A stretch of DNA of 64,000 nucleotides, taken from the NCBI GenBank assembly GCA_038496675.1, contig CM076651.1, positions 25,901,786-25,965,785 on the forward strand, given 5' to 3'. Source of the DNA: Rachycentron canadum. Taxonomy: Eukaryota; Chordata; Actinopteri; Carangiformes; Rachycentridae. Positions 24,266 through 36,574 of this stretch are shown here, in pieces; positions within the stretch are counted from its first letter, which is position 1; the number at the start of each line of letters is the position of its first letter. The notes under the pieces are model-generated. The model ran no database searches and was not told the origin of the DNA. It saw only the letters and a list, made by a program, of their open reading frames with translations. The translations under genes were made by a program, and so were the position numbers.

Positions 24266-24806
24266 AACTTTGTGGGGCTTCTCATATCACTGCATTGCCG
24301 ATGACACCACATTATACCTTCCCACCGGACAACCCCACCATCCCTGTGTGGATTTTGGCCTGTCTGTCTGACATATCCACATGGATGAAGGAACGTCACC
24401 TTCAACTAAGTTTTTCTAAGACTGAACTCCGAAAGGACACATGTCACTCTGCTGCTCGTTGAGCTGCGCTGGCTACACATGACGACAAAATGAAATTCAA
24501 TTTATTAGTCTTATGCTCCTTCTTGACCACGACATACCTTCAAAGAATGTTGTTTGACGCTGCCAACCCATTAAAGAGGCAATCACGGTCCAGACTGTCC
24601 TCATCTGTTCTTCCCTGACAGTGGATAATAAATGCTATCAGAGCAAGGATGTCTGTCCCTACAGATGTATGATGCACTTTCACTGCACGTCTTTATTTGA
24701 TCTTCTTGCATTTATTAAATAGATGTGGTACTCATTACCAATGATGTCCCTCACTTGCAAGTCGCTTTGGATAAAAGCATTTGCCATGTAAATAAATGAA
24801 ATGTAT
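24266..24806 (+). mobile_element. L2-clade LINE relic, second copy
   Basis: It closely parallels the copy at 6915-8016: CTTCTCATATCACTGC (24279), a reading FSYHCIADDT that keeps the catalytic-type ADD (about 24296-24304), GGAACGTCACCTTCAACTAAG with TTTTTCTAAGACTGAACTCCGA (24390-24432), then a direct jump to GGACACATGTCACTCTGCTGC (24437), removing roughly 250 bases relative to copy 1. It ends with CAAGTCGCTTTGGATAAAAG and a GTAAATAAATGAAATGTA tail. Frame shifts and the deletion make it inactive. Confidence 0.87.
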
Positions 24807-25164
24807 CTTGAATTAGAGTTGGTATTACAGCTACACAGACGATCTCATTGAACCCTGTAAAAAAAAAATGTTACCATGGGAAGTTTCACTTAATGAGCTT
24901 TGCAGGACTGTCAATGAGCGACTGAGACTGTCCTCCACCTCATGTACTGACCCTCTACCAACAGCATTTTTAAGCAGGTGTTTGGTTTCAGAATATGACC
25001 TGAACATGTTCAATGCATATCTTCGAATTGGCATTTTCACTTATCCTAAATAAGGGTTTTAGAGAAACCTTAACTAGACAGTAATGCACTGAGCCATAGG
25101 CCATTCATTAGTGACACACTTTAAAAATGGCTTCAGAGCAAATAAACGCTTTTGTTAAAGAAAA

Positions 25165-25760
25165 CAGTATCCTGGAGGAATTTCAGGCTTAAGAATAAAC
25201 CACATCACTGAAACTGCTTCGATCAAACTAATAAGTGACCTCAGACTAAACTCTGATGAAAATAAGGTGTAAGTTCTTGTCGGTCTGTCTGACTGTGTTA
25301 AACTGGTTCAAAACATTAAGGAATCGTGCTTTGCACTAGTCTTGTAGCTGTGTCAGAAACGTAACATCTGCTGTGGGGTTGTTTGAGGGAGCTGCCACTT
25401 GGTGACATCAGACAGCTCAAAGTACTGTATGTTTCTATGCTGATGACACACAGCTGTACATCTCTGCTGAGTCAAGTGATTCTGCAGCTATAAACTCTGA
25501 CTACTTGTCTTCAATCAATAAATAAATGGATGAACAATAGATTTCTTTTAAAGTTAAATGAGGATAGAACTGAAATCCTCTTAGTCCGCACCAAAACATA
25601 AACAGAAGAGAAGAGTTCAATAACATGGGGAAATGTATTCTCTGGATTGAATCTGAGGTTATGAGTCTTGGTGTTATCTTGGAGGCCCTCCTCCTTACTT
25701 ACTGATTAATCACACACCTCCAAAAACACTGGCGTCACCTGCTGCCGGTTCGTTGGAGGT
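25165..25760 (+). mobile_element. Rex1-type LINE relic (reverse transcriptase)
   Basis: Segments of an RT domain can be read across frames: an EEFQ start near 25178, an STETA..IKL..DLRLNSDENK-like segment (about 25205-25267), a LS.TVLNWFK-like piece near 25290-25312, and then YADDTQLYISAESSDS at 25436-25483, with an intact YADD catalytic box at 25436-25447. This is followed by NKWMNNRFLKLNEDRTEILLV (about 25522-25585) and a SLGVIL segment near 25665. The order and wording fit the Rex1/Babar group of fish LINEs. Stops and deletions break it, and both the endonuclease end and the 3' tail are missing or unrecognisable. Confidence 0.83.
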
Positions 25761-28200
25761 TCGCAGCAACGGTTGTCAGAGAATCGGACATGCAGCTTTT
25801 ATCAATTATGCCCTGAAGCTATGCAGAAACTAGATATCAGAAAAACCAGCTCACAAAATATATTTAAAGCAAATAAAAAAAAAATGTCTTCAAATCAGCT
25901 TTTAACTAGTTCTGATTTCTGATTTTTTTCTTATGAAAGTGAATTTAATTATACAAATTGTGAAGCTGTGTAGCAACAAGTCCATTCAATTACAAATAAC
26001 AAAAAATTGCAGGAGGGAAATGTCAAACTGGGTTTGAGGTCAATTTTAAATAGTGTTGTCACTACAGAACCTGTCCAGCAGAGAGCTCTAAGAGGGCTAA
26101 TTCTTTATCTGCAAACCAAATATTTTGGGCTGACCATGAAAATAATATAAAAAAGAATATATGCAAGGCAAGCAAGGACAGGACAATATAACAGGTTGGC
26201 ACAACCATCAACCCCCCTGCCTTGGCCAAAATAGCCTCCTCACCTACAGTACACCGCATTTCCACACACAGAGACTGGGAATGTGGAACAGGGAACAGTG
26301 ACAGCAGTCCGGTCCAGTTTGAGTGGGCCACCACCTTGGTGGGGGCCCATCTGCTGTACTGTGACTGGCTATAAGGCAGTGAAAAACAAGTATTAAAAAA
26401 ATGAACTATTAACACACGAATGTGAGACCTGTCAGAGATGTCATGCAGTTCCAACACTAACCAGAAACGTCTCCCTTCCATCAGCATGTGGGTGGTTCAC
26501 AATCACATCTATCACACCCTCTGTGGGCTGTGTGAGCCCTCCTAGCCACCAGAGCTGTCATCCTAATATGATGGATTTTGATGAAATGCCTCCCACAAGA
26601 TTAGGAAGAGGTAGTGGAGCTGTCGAGGGCCGTATACTGTGGACGTCCATCTGAATTATCCGCTGGTTTCTCTCTGCTTCACTCTAACTGGCATTAAAAC
26701 TGTTTAAAAATTCAAATTTATGCTGATGAACCCTGCAGCCACCCTCTGAAGTAGCCAGTAGTTAATTCCGGACGTTCCCCTGACACAGTGCAGCGGGGGT
26801 TTGGCTGATGTTGGGGAGAGTCACCTCACCTGAGGGCAGGTTTGGGGGTTAACATGAGGATCCTGCTCTGACAGGGTGTCAATACAAAGCAATTTACGGG
26901 ACCCCATGAAGAATCGACCCCCTAGATAACAGGCAATTTCTCTGCTCTGCTGGTCACCACAGCCTGCGCAGGACCAGATCAGAGCAGAGAAAAGTAAACA
27001 CAGGCCGAGAGAGAGATTGGAGGAGAGAAGTGAGGGTGGTATGTGATTAGGACTGTACTCTATACAGCAGCACAGCATCAGCACATGCCTACAGAGGTGC
27101 TTGGGCTTCCTCTACATATACTCATACACAAGCTCGGACCCAAACTTGAGCACACGCACATACTCTACCTGCAGACCGAAGGCAGGCACACCACAAGGCT
27201 CACACGCTCCCACCCGTTTCTGCACGTGCACAGACACACAATAAGCCCAGCTCGCACACGGAGTCCTCCCTCTAACACAGCTGATGTGGATGCAGCTCAG
27301 GAGCAGGAGGATGTCAGAGCAGTGTTGGTCTGTGGATCAGAGGCAGATCCAGACTGAGAGAAGGAGAGGACACCAAACAGAAACAGAGCAGGGAGACTCA
27401 CACTGAAAGAAATTGTTTCTGAAAGTGAGTGAATAATTTATCAAAAGAAGAGAGGGACAAAGACAAAGAGGAGAACAGCATTTTTTTTTTCCAGAAAAAT
27501 AATAAATCTAACTGTATGGCCAAAATTTACTATACTACCCATGCTGTTTTTTGTAGTTCCCCTTACTTAAATTATGCAGTATCATAGACAACACTGTGCT
27601 TCCAACCACTCGGTTTCTTTAGGTTCAACATAAAAATGCAGGGTTTCCACCAGGGTATTGGTCAAATATTTAATTAAGAGCTGCAGCAGAAAAGTATTCA
27701 ATCAGTAGTAAACATTCAGGAAGAGACTAAAATGCTGTATAATGGATATTGTCATGCCAGGGTCATCCACTGAAAGTGAAAAACAGCACATTGCTCTTGA
27801 GTAAAGTCAAGTTTGGCACCAATTTAAAGCAGCACCAGCTGCTAACGCCAACATTACTTTCCTTGCGTTTGGCTGCACCTCTCTCAGTGACTCTCAGTCA
27901 AAATATACGTCCTTCTTATATGAGCAGAGGGTGTTGTTGTCCCACCAGCATGCTCATGTTTTCTGACTGAAAATGCCTTGTGGATGAGAGGCAGCGCGCA
28001 CACGTCGACACATACATGCTGAAGACACTGCAGCGCAGAGGGAAACTTCCTCGGATAAGTCAGGTTTTGACAATTATTGTTTTTTTGCACACAAACTTTG
28101 GTTTGGATTTATTACCGTGTATGAAATATGTCTCTCATTGAGATACTCATTTTACTACTGATGTACTGAAAAATATTGATTAGTACAAAGGAAAGTACAC
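25761..28200. other. Non-coding stretch, nothing firmly assigned
   Basis: The 141-codon minus-strand frame at 26062-26487 is long but has no family motif that I can recognise. Frames at 26821-27357 overlap on opposite strands. A T10 run lies at 27481-27490. No RNA gene or transposon is recognised. Confidence 0.45.
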
Positions 28201-28239
28201 AGAGCTGGCAGCTGCATGCTCACACACTGGGTGGAGGCT

Positions 28240-28525
28240 GTTCACCTTTCCAGCGGAAGAAACAAAGGTTCCTCTGGAGCATCCACCCAGCGGCTCCTCA
28301 GATCTCTGGGGATCACAGGCTCCAAGCTGAAGAAGGCGGGGGAGGATGAACAAAGGAGCTTCTGGCAAAGCATGGGGAAAGCAAGGGTCCTAGGGCGGAC
28401 TCCAGGGTGTGATGGGATGACGTCCATGTCACTGCACCGCCACCTCGACATGTCCGGGATTTAAGGGGTGAAACAAGAAGGAAGGGCGGCTCCCTGCCGA
28501 TGACCCTGCCGTCTCTGGACTCCCC
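28240..28525. other. GC-richer block of unknown origin
   Basis: This 280-base block is more GC-rich than its surroundings and contains overlapping open frames on both strands (82 codons + at 28216-28464, 69 codons - at 28242-28451). Its abrupt composition change suggests an inserted fragment, possibly of a retroelement, but I recognise no domain. Confidence 0.3.
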
Positions 28526-29439
28526 TGTGTAAAATATATCTTACATATCTAATTTTTGCATTGGTGTTGTGAAAAATATTGATTACTGGTAGAACAATAT
28601 TAACCATCCTGCTGTTTTCCCTGAACCTTGCCGCTCTGATTAATTTCTACAAAGTGAACAAATACCGTGTGATCGATCAGTCTCCTGCTGAGCTGAATCA
28701 TACAGCTCCGGAGGCATCTTCATTTCCCCTGGAGCCTAACACGTCTCATATCATATTTTTCCAAAGGTTGTGCACATTTCCCCTGACACTAGTTTACTTA
28801 ATTCAGATGAGGTGGTGTGACTCCCCATGCACATGGGTGGGTTGACCTGAACAGAGGGTGAGGCAGAAAGAGAGAAGAAGAACACACCACCTGAAGCAAT
28901 GTCTCTTCAGACATTATCAAACACTGCCTGAAATAGCGCCCGGCATATTAAATGATGTGCAAAGGATCCTGGGTAAAATCATACATTCAGCGGCTGCCGA
29001 GGGTGAACATCTGAACTCTGTCTGAGGGGCGAAGGAGAGCTGGCAAAGCAGAGCCAGTCTGTCAAGGCGTCTGAGTAATGTTGAACGACATCGCTAACCT
29101 CCCCCGATCCGTTTTAACATTTTATTGTTTCTTCCACAGAAAGGTACACACACCCTGTGTTTGTCATTTCCCCCCTTAAAACAATATGTCTTTGTGACTT
29201 TCATGTATTTGCTGGACAGCATCCATCTTACCTGAAAACGAGTATTTTTCTTCCTCTTTCTTTCAGCAAAAAAAAAAAAAAATTCTAAGGGGAACTGATC
29301 TGATTCTTTTTTTCTTGCCCCATAGCATGAGATCTCCATAATATATGTGGATAGGTTGACAGGCCTGCTGAGCAGTACCAGAAACTGAATTAAAAATGCT
29401 GAAATTTCAGGCACTTTAAACCCAAACTGGGGAATTCAC
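28526..29439. other. Non-coding stretch, nothing assigned
   Basis: Unassigned DNA with an A14 run near 29269-29282. The plus frame 28579-28845 starts with a hydrophobic stretch but has no supporting context. Confidence 0.5.
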
Positions 29440-29790
29440 AGGTTGGGCCTCGTCATCAGGCTTTGTCCTCTGGGTGCCCTTTATATCTGAATTTCATGAT
29501 AAGCCATTTGACATCTGTTGTGAAATTTTACCAAAAATAAAAAATAAATAAATAAATAAAATAAAAGCTCAAACTCATGGTGGCGCAAGGGGAAAAGTCG
29601 GGGGATCATCAAATCAGTGTGGTTCATCCCCTGGGGACCATGGACGCCTGTACCAAATTTCATGACAATCCACCCAACACTTGTCAAGTTATTTGAGTCC
29701 AGACCAGACCGACCGGCTGACATCGCCATCCCCGGAGCCGGGCTGCTGCCTGGGATCAGAATGACTAACTCCACCAAATGACGGCTCAGA
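29440..29790. repeat. Dispersed repeat C, copy 2 (two units)
   Basis: A first degraded unit (CCTCTGGGTGCCCTTTATATC - GAATTTCATGATAAGCCA) and a clearer second one (AAAGTCGGGGGATCATCAAA - CCCCTGGGGACCATGGACG - CAAATTTCATGACAATCC) are followed by ATTTGAGTCCAGACCAGACC and a GACATCGCCATCCC end. Same orientation as the copies at 19635 and 48885. An (AAAT)n tract at 29536-29566 sits between the two units. Confidence 0.68.
29536..29566. repeat. (AAAT)n microsatellite
   Basis: About seven AAAT-type units inside the dispersed repeat. Confidence 0.85.
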
Positions 29791-30576
29791 AATGAAAGCT
29801 TTGGTACAGAAATTCTGCAGAAATGCAACCCAGTGGGACAATACGGCATAAATTTGTGGTGTTTTGGATTTTTTAAAGAAAAGTGCCCTCAGGGCAAACT
29901 CTCCACTCCCTCCAACTCAAGCGAGTTGAAAAAAGGCTCAGATGGTGGGAATAGAGTTGACAAGTCGACCTCAAGTCAAGGTAACATGCGTCAAATGAAA
30001 CAGCTCCATAGTTATAAACTTTAGAGAATAACAGCACCATCATCTGTTTAAACACTAACGTTAATGTTCCCTCACAGTCACAATGAAACAACCCTCTGAT
30101 TTAATGACAAAGATTTCCTTCATGTGTCACTTGTTTTTAGAACTAATACATTTTCAAATACACTTAGTCTCTTCTCTTTATATATGAATCCTCATCTGGA
30201 GAAAAAGACAACATAACATAAAATATTATCTTGTGTAGAAGCACATTGTACTTTGTAATGCTTATGTACTTTAACCTCAAGTAGAACTAATGTAAGAAAA
30301 GGATCTGATTATTTCTTCCTCTGCTGCCCAAAATAGTCACAAATTGAGGTCTGATTTTTTCATATTTTCTTCGATTCACCTTTTTATTAAAGTACTGGCA
30401 TAGAGCATCGTACCTAAATGTTTTATGTCACAGTTTTTAGAATTATCTCTTCTATGCTTCTTCTATGATGAGGTTCCCTTTTCCCTTCAAGCACTGTGTA
30501 AAGACATTATTTGCCCCAAATGCTGAAAAATTGAAGCTCGATTTTTGAAATGTGTTCAGTCTCTTGTGAAAATTAA

Positions 30577-30955
30577 GTGTCAGTCCACGTCCACGTGACA
30601 TCACCCATCAGTCTGTGAGCTGCCGTTTTGAAACCCCCAGTTTGTAATTTGTCCGTCAGCCATCGTGTTGTTTTGCAACTAAAAGGAACTTTATTTGGAG
30701 AAGAAGGTGGAGCTGATCATGAACGTCATGTTGTATTGAAGAAGACCTGAAGCTGAGACCATAAACTCATCAGGAAAACATTTACTGAGCTAATAATTCA
30801 AAGGAGATGTAGGGACATTTTCCCATAGACTTCAATACAATCTGACTTCTTTAACAACCAGTGGAGTCGCCCCCTGATGGTCATTAGAGAGGATGAAGGT
30901 TTAAGCTTTAAGCACTGAGAGTCCAGGTCCAGGTTTAGAGACAGTCTGAAGTTAA
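30577..30955 (-). repeat. Repeat family A, copy 2
   Basis: Inverted relative to copy 1. It begins with AGTGTCAGTCCACG and GTGACATCACCCATCAGTC, passes through CATGTTGTATTGAAG, and has the core (GGGACATTTTCCCATAGAC to AGTCGCCCCCTGATGG) at about 30812-30901. It ends with AGAGTCCAGGTCCAGG and a GAGACAGTCTGA terminus that mirrors the start of copy 1. The middle section is shortened relative to copy 4. Confidence 0.85.
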
Positions 30956-32010
30956 AACATGCCTTTACTGATGTGGATGAATTGTCTTAGTGCGTGAAAT
31001 CGTTCTTTGGTTCCTATAAATAACACAATAAATGAGTAAAATGTTAGATGAATATATAACGACTGCCTAAAATGAAATTTTGTGATTTTGTGGATTTTGT
31101 TAGTGTTGCCTGTCACTCCGCTTCCCTCAATGTTAGAGGCTTCCTGTCCTGGTAGCTCCAGCTATTAGTCACGTGCAACCCAGCAAGAATAAGAGCCGGA
31201 AGTTGTAAAGTCTACAGATTCTAACAACAATATTTATACAAAGATTAGTGCAAATATATTGATAGAAGTAGCTTGAAGAAACGCCGTGAACCTCAGAGGA
31301 TTTGATGGTGTCCTGTCTTAGTCAAGTTGCTCTGTAGTACACCAGCTACAAGCTTATTTCAGTTTCTGCCTGAAGTAAAAATAGCCGGTAATTTCGTTCA
31401 TATTTCCTTCTTTTATTGAGAAATTGTAAAGGATAGTTGAGTCGGAGTCACGAACAGGTGATACCCTGTCCTAGGGTTAGGTGTTCAGCTCAGTGAGCGC
31501 GACTGTGAGACGTCACAATTTCCGTCAAGTATTTGCTCCGTTCTTTTGTCACTGCTTTCTCATTTCTGGTTCTTCTTCCCGCCCACGCTGCCTGTTTTTG
31601 AGCAGATGATTCAGAGGCTGGATGAGATGTGTCTGGTGTTGACAGGCAGCAGGAGCTGGATGACGGAGGCAAACAGGCAGGTGTGTATATTCCCAAACAC
31701 ACGTATTTACTTGAGGGAGGACCTTCAGTTGGCTGCATTTCTTTATTCACTCCCTTTGCTTTGCCTCTGAAATGGTCCTTCTTGATTTTCATCGTTTCAA
31801 AACAATTTTATCCCTTTTTGGTCCGAAGCATTAATTGCTGTTGCGTTTCAGCACTATACACAATTCCCAAACAAGTCTTCATTATCTTAAAGTTATTAAC
31901 TGAAATGTTTGATCTGAACTCTAGATCCAGATCTTTCCCATAAAGCTTAAACACCTTCAACTGATGAATATACATCAAAAGATTTTCATAGCTCTGAGGA
32001 TGTTTTATGG

Positions 32011-32011
<1 letters not shown>

Positions 32012-32051
<40 letters not shown>
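32012..32051. repeat. (CA)n microsatellite
   Basis: Twenty uninterrupted CA units after GGGTA. Confidence 0.97.
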
Positions 32052-32055
<4 letters not shown>

Positions 32056-32288
32056 TAGGCAGAAGAGTACAACTGTCAAAATGACTGAGCTATTTCTTCA
32101 CTTCCCTCTTCTTTGATCCTTCCTCGACTGTCCGTTTACTTTGTGCAGCTGTCTTATCTCTGACTCTGCCTGTGAACCATGAATGTATGAAACAGAGCGG
32201 GAGCAGCCAGGTGAATGCGCTGTGGCTCAGTTACCATGGAAACGCAGGTAGCAACTCTCAAGGTGACGCTGTACTTAGAATTCTGCCA

Positions 32289-32339
32289 GACACACACACA
32301 CGCACACACACACACACACACACACGTACACACACACAC

Positions 32340-32377
<38 letters not shown>

Positions 32378-32410
32378 ACACACACACGCACGCACACACA
32401 CACACGCACA
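32289..32410. repeat. Long (CA)n with CG interruptions
   Basis: About 120 bases of alternating purine-pyrimidine sequence, CA units punctuated by CGCACA and CGTACA. It is the longest microsatellite in the window. The His/Thr, Ala/His and Cys/Val frames across it are artefacts. Confidence 0.97.
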
Positions 32411-32945
32411 ATGTGTCTTTGGTGTTATTGTAGTGGAAACATGACTGACGATCTGTTTCCATAACTGTGTAACCTTTGACCTGCTGAACTTTGACCTACA
32501 AAGAAAACGTTTTACAAATGAGCTCAGAAAACCCAAGGAGCTCTTATTTTATAAATGTGCTGCATTAATGCCCCTACTTCTACGACTCAAGGCTCTTTTT
32601 TTGGCTGGACCACAACAGCAGGGCCGGTCCTATAACCCATAATGTCCCTGACTGACTGACTGATCATATTTCCACCTCCAGTCAGCTGAGGGTGTTTACA
32701 GTCAGCAGTGTTGCTAACTATATAAACTAATGACTGGACCTTGTATTGATGCCGATAAGGGACTTAGGGCCACAGACAGTCCACTGAACCGCTCTGGTTT
32801 CCTGGCTGTTCGGGAACAGCAGGGAAGTGGAGGAGCACTTACTCTACCCTGGGCCTCATCACCATTACAGCAAATGAACTACTTTTATCACCTGTATCAT
32901 TATTAATAAAGGAGGCAGAGGAATAACTAAACATCTGACACAACA

Positions 32946-32990
32946 AGCTGAGAGAGAAGGAGAGAGGGAGGGAGAGAGAGAGAGAAGTGG
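32946..32990. repeat. (GA)n purine-rich tract
   Basis: Imperfect GA and GGGA units; low complexity. Confidence 0.85.
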
Positions 32991-32999
32991 TCAGTGAAG

Positions 33000-34305
33000 T
33001 GCTATGACCAATTATCAGACAGCGAGAGTTCGACATAAAGACCCGACTCTAATCAAAGTCTGTTACAATGTTGACTTGAAGTAAATAAATGTTCCACAGT
33101 CTTATTGTTGTTGTTGGTATTATTATGATATTCCAAGTATCTTCTACATCTCTGCTCCAGCTGTAAACTTCATAGAGCCACTTCATTTGCCTTGCATGGG
33201 TAACTTCCTGACAGGTAAACATATGATATGCTCACAGCTCTTTTATCTTATCTGAGGTCACTCTGTCTTCTTTGGGGGAGCATGATGTTCAACCCTCTCA
33301 TTTACCATCATTCAACATTTGTAGGAGTAACATTTGGTCCACTTATCTACACATCTTTAAATTCCAATGCTGTGGGCTTTAACTATTGATCTTTTAGTTT
33401 TTAAATCTGGTCTTGAAGCAGCATTAAGTTCTGCCTGTAGCAAAGAAAGCTCTCTCTGTCTGTTTGTTTGAATTTGCTGTTGCGTGTAACCATGCATTAT
33501 TTGTATGAAGGGAGTTGAAACACATCTAACCAGATAAATAAAAAAAACACTCTTGTTCCTTTTCTTCTTCTGTGCATAATTGCCTACGATGATGCTGTGA
33601 CCTGCCATCTAGACTCAAACAAGTATCACAGTGAGCTATTATCTCACAGCTAAATTAGAGACATTATATGGCTATAAAAAGAACATAGCCAGCAAAGAAA
33701 ATTATAATAAAATACTTAATTTAGTCTGCAATTTTCATCACTTCATGGAGTTTTAACTAACCCTGATTGCTGCAGCTTTAATTGTATGATTTAATTAATG
33801 CTATCAAAAACAAATAACATGTTCAAGATGTATGGCTATATCCAGGTACTGTATCCAGATGCCATCGTGTCTTTAGCAACAGTGACTTTAATACCCAAAA
33901 AGGAAAAACAGGAGAAAAGCATGGCTTTGTTCAGATTTAGAAAATTGTACTATTAATCAGACATTAGGGCTAAAAGATGAACAGAGGCATGTATCCACCG
34001 ATGGACGTTAATAATAATATGTCACAAATAAAGTTCATTGTAAGTCATCATTTCATGTGAAGTTGTAATGTTTACATTTATGCCATAATAATAATTATTA
34101 CATTTTCAATATTTTCAGAACAAAGGTGTAATATTTCAAAATAAGCCAATATTCTAATGCACTAAAGAATAAAGCAGATAAAGTAATAACTTTACCTTAA
34201 AGATTCAAGTTGTGAAGAAGTATGATATACATCAAAATAAAGCAATAATTATTTCAAGGATAAAAAAAAGAGCTGAATAATAAAAGCTGCTATAAAAGAA
34301 CACAA
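33000..34305. other. AT-rich non-coding stretch
   Basis: Strongly AT-rich, notably 33640-34300, without long frames, repeats or a recognisable transposon. Confidence 0.6.
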
Positions 34306-34347
34306 TTTTTTTTTTTTGTTTGTTTTGTTTTGTTTTGTTTTTTTTTG
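34306..34347. repeat. T12-(TTTTG)n tract
   Basis: A T run followed by three or four TTTTG units and another T run. Confidence 0.92.
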
Positions 34348-36268
34348 TGGAGGTGCATCGACCAGTGCAAGCGGCGCTCTGATTTTCTGGTTCACCACAG
34401 TGGAGTTTACTGATTTAAATTGCTGGTTTTGTCCACAAGAGGACCTAAATCCAAAATCCATGCAGGCAATGCACAGCTATAAAGGGATTGAGCTTAAATT
34501 GCAAATAACCTATTTTTTATTTAAAGCCCCTGCACACGCCCAGGATCACCCCACACAGGTCTTTTCACTGATTAGACCTTGTCTGCACAGCCTTTAGAAA
34601 TCCTTCCTCCAATAGATCGCATTGTGCTGCGTTACACAGAGATGAAACAATATTAACACCTGTCAGTATAACAACAACAAACGCCGAACATTTATTGCAG
34701 CACTGTTTACCTATCTGTAGCTAATAAACTGACAAATTGAGTAAATAAAAAATGCTGTTAAACGTTTAGAACCGCGGCTGTCTGAAAACAATATATCACC
34801 GTGGTTTCTATTTTGTGGCTGAAACTGTGATTAACAGAAATGTGGTAAATAACTGAAATTCAGAGGAGGTTTAGTTCGAAGCAGCGATTCTGATGTGGTG
34901 ATAATATGGGTCCAGACCTCTATACTGGTCTCTCATACTGGTCTCTTTGACTCTCATATTACTCTAATAATATAAGAGCCATATGAACGTTTGGCAATAT
35001 TTTTGTCTCAAACAAAGGCTCTAACATCAGAGCCTCATCTGTTGAGTATCCATGGGCATAAGTGTGTGTGGGTCACATATGATTTTGCCACTTTGACTTC
35101 TCTCCGTGTTACTGCTAAGATCTATGCAGTAGGTCTTCTGCCAGCTTTGTGGATTATCAACAAAATGTTGATTATTATGACAAAGAGTAAAAGACTGGGA
35201 TGTGATCCCCCACATCTCCTACATCATATATAGCCTTTCTACTTATAGTCTTTCACTTAACTATGATCTGGCAACCTTGAGCTTTATTATCCAACACTGA
35301 CAAGCAGCCTGGCAGTGGCAGTAGAGGAGTCAATGAAGCAGTATTTGTAGTTTTGAGGTCTCAGACTGAATAGAAAGCATCTTCACTGGACACAAACATC
35401 TGTCGATAGAAGTTTCAGCCAGTTTGTGAGGTGTAGTGTGTGGCCTTTTTAACACTGGATACAAACCGCTAACGCTCACTTTTAAAGGTTTTTTATTTCC
35501 CTATTGATCTGTGCCCACAAACAGAACACAATTGCTGGGTTGAAATCACACATAGATCTTTATTTGATTTACCTATTTTAATCAAAAAGACTCCTGGGGC
35601 GTGAGACATGCCTGTCACACAGGCAGTGTGTCTGCTCTAGTCGGTCAACGTGGGAGCTGAAATGAAAACCAAGATGTTCTGCAGCCGCAGTGTGTTCCTG
35701 GCTTAAAAGTGACTGACCTGGGGATGATGACGAGGCCGCTAAACTGCCGGCCGTGGACTTGCGGGGAACCACGGCGTGGGGCAGACGATGAAGATCGAAG
35801 AGGATGATGCAGGAACCCGTCTGGTGACGCAGAACGTGGGCAAAACATGTTTCTAAACTTCCTGAAGAGTCAGGCCTTTTTTGCGTCTGTGTGTGTGTGT
35901 GTGTGCAGATGAAGAACAGAGAGACAACTAAATGAATCAAAGACAGAACCCAAATTTACACCCTGAGTATCTTTCCATCACTGTTCATTTTCTGTGACTG
36001 TGTTTGCTCTCTCCCTCATTCCCGCCATCCATTCGTCTCTTCATCTTCATTCTTTTTCTCAGATCTTTCCCAGTCACTGTTTCCAGTCTAATCCAGGCTT
36101 GACGTATGGCTCACTAATAAAGTGAGGTAAAGATATTGGATTAAGAACAGATTAAAGATGATTAATGCTGCATAATGAGGACTAATCTGGCACTCCTCTG
36201 TTCCACTCTGTATTTAGCTGAGCAGAGTCACTGTGTATTAGTACAGAGCAGAGAGACATGGACATGCA

Positions 36269-36270
<2 letters not shown>
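34348..36270. other. Non-coding stretch, nothing assigned
   Basis: No recognisable element. There is a short TG tract at 35888-35905. The 120-codon minus-strand frame at 35578-35940 overlaps that tract at its start and shows no domain. Confidence 0.5.

Positions 36271-36301
<31 letters not shown>
36271..36301. repeat. (TG)n microsatellite
   Basis: Fifteen GT units. Confidence 0.97.
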
Positions 36302-36303
<2 letters not shown>

Positions 36304-36574
36304 CCACACAGTCAGGAATAACATGTAACATCATTAATAAGAAATAAACCAGACCAATGCATGTAACCGTGGTAACGGTACACATCAAAGATGGAGGCAG
36401 CTATAGCTTCAAAATGCTTTTAAGGCAAAAGTGAGAGAAAAATCTCACTGACTAAAACTAGATGAACAACAAAACAATGATCATTATTAACAATTACAGA
36501 ACTTAAGCTAATACATACATACAATTCGTTGTTTCTGACAAGAGGCACCAAATTTTAGACATTTTCTTTTCAAA

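Noticed and set aside
26062..26487. Minus-strand frame of 141 codons with a hydrophobic stretch (LSLLALHIFFFILFSW)
   Set aside because: The hydrophobic run comes from AT-rich sequence. No family motif, no splice-site support, and other frames overlap.
32154..32536. Cys/Val- and His/Thr-rich frames of about 90-100 codons
   Set aside because: They are translations of the CA/TG microsatellite.
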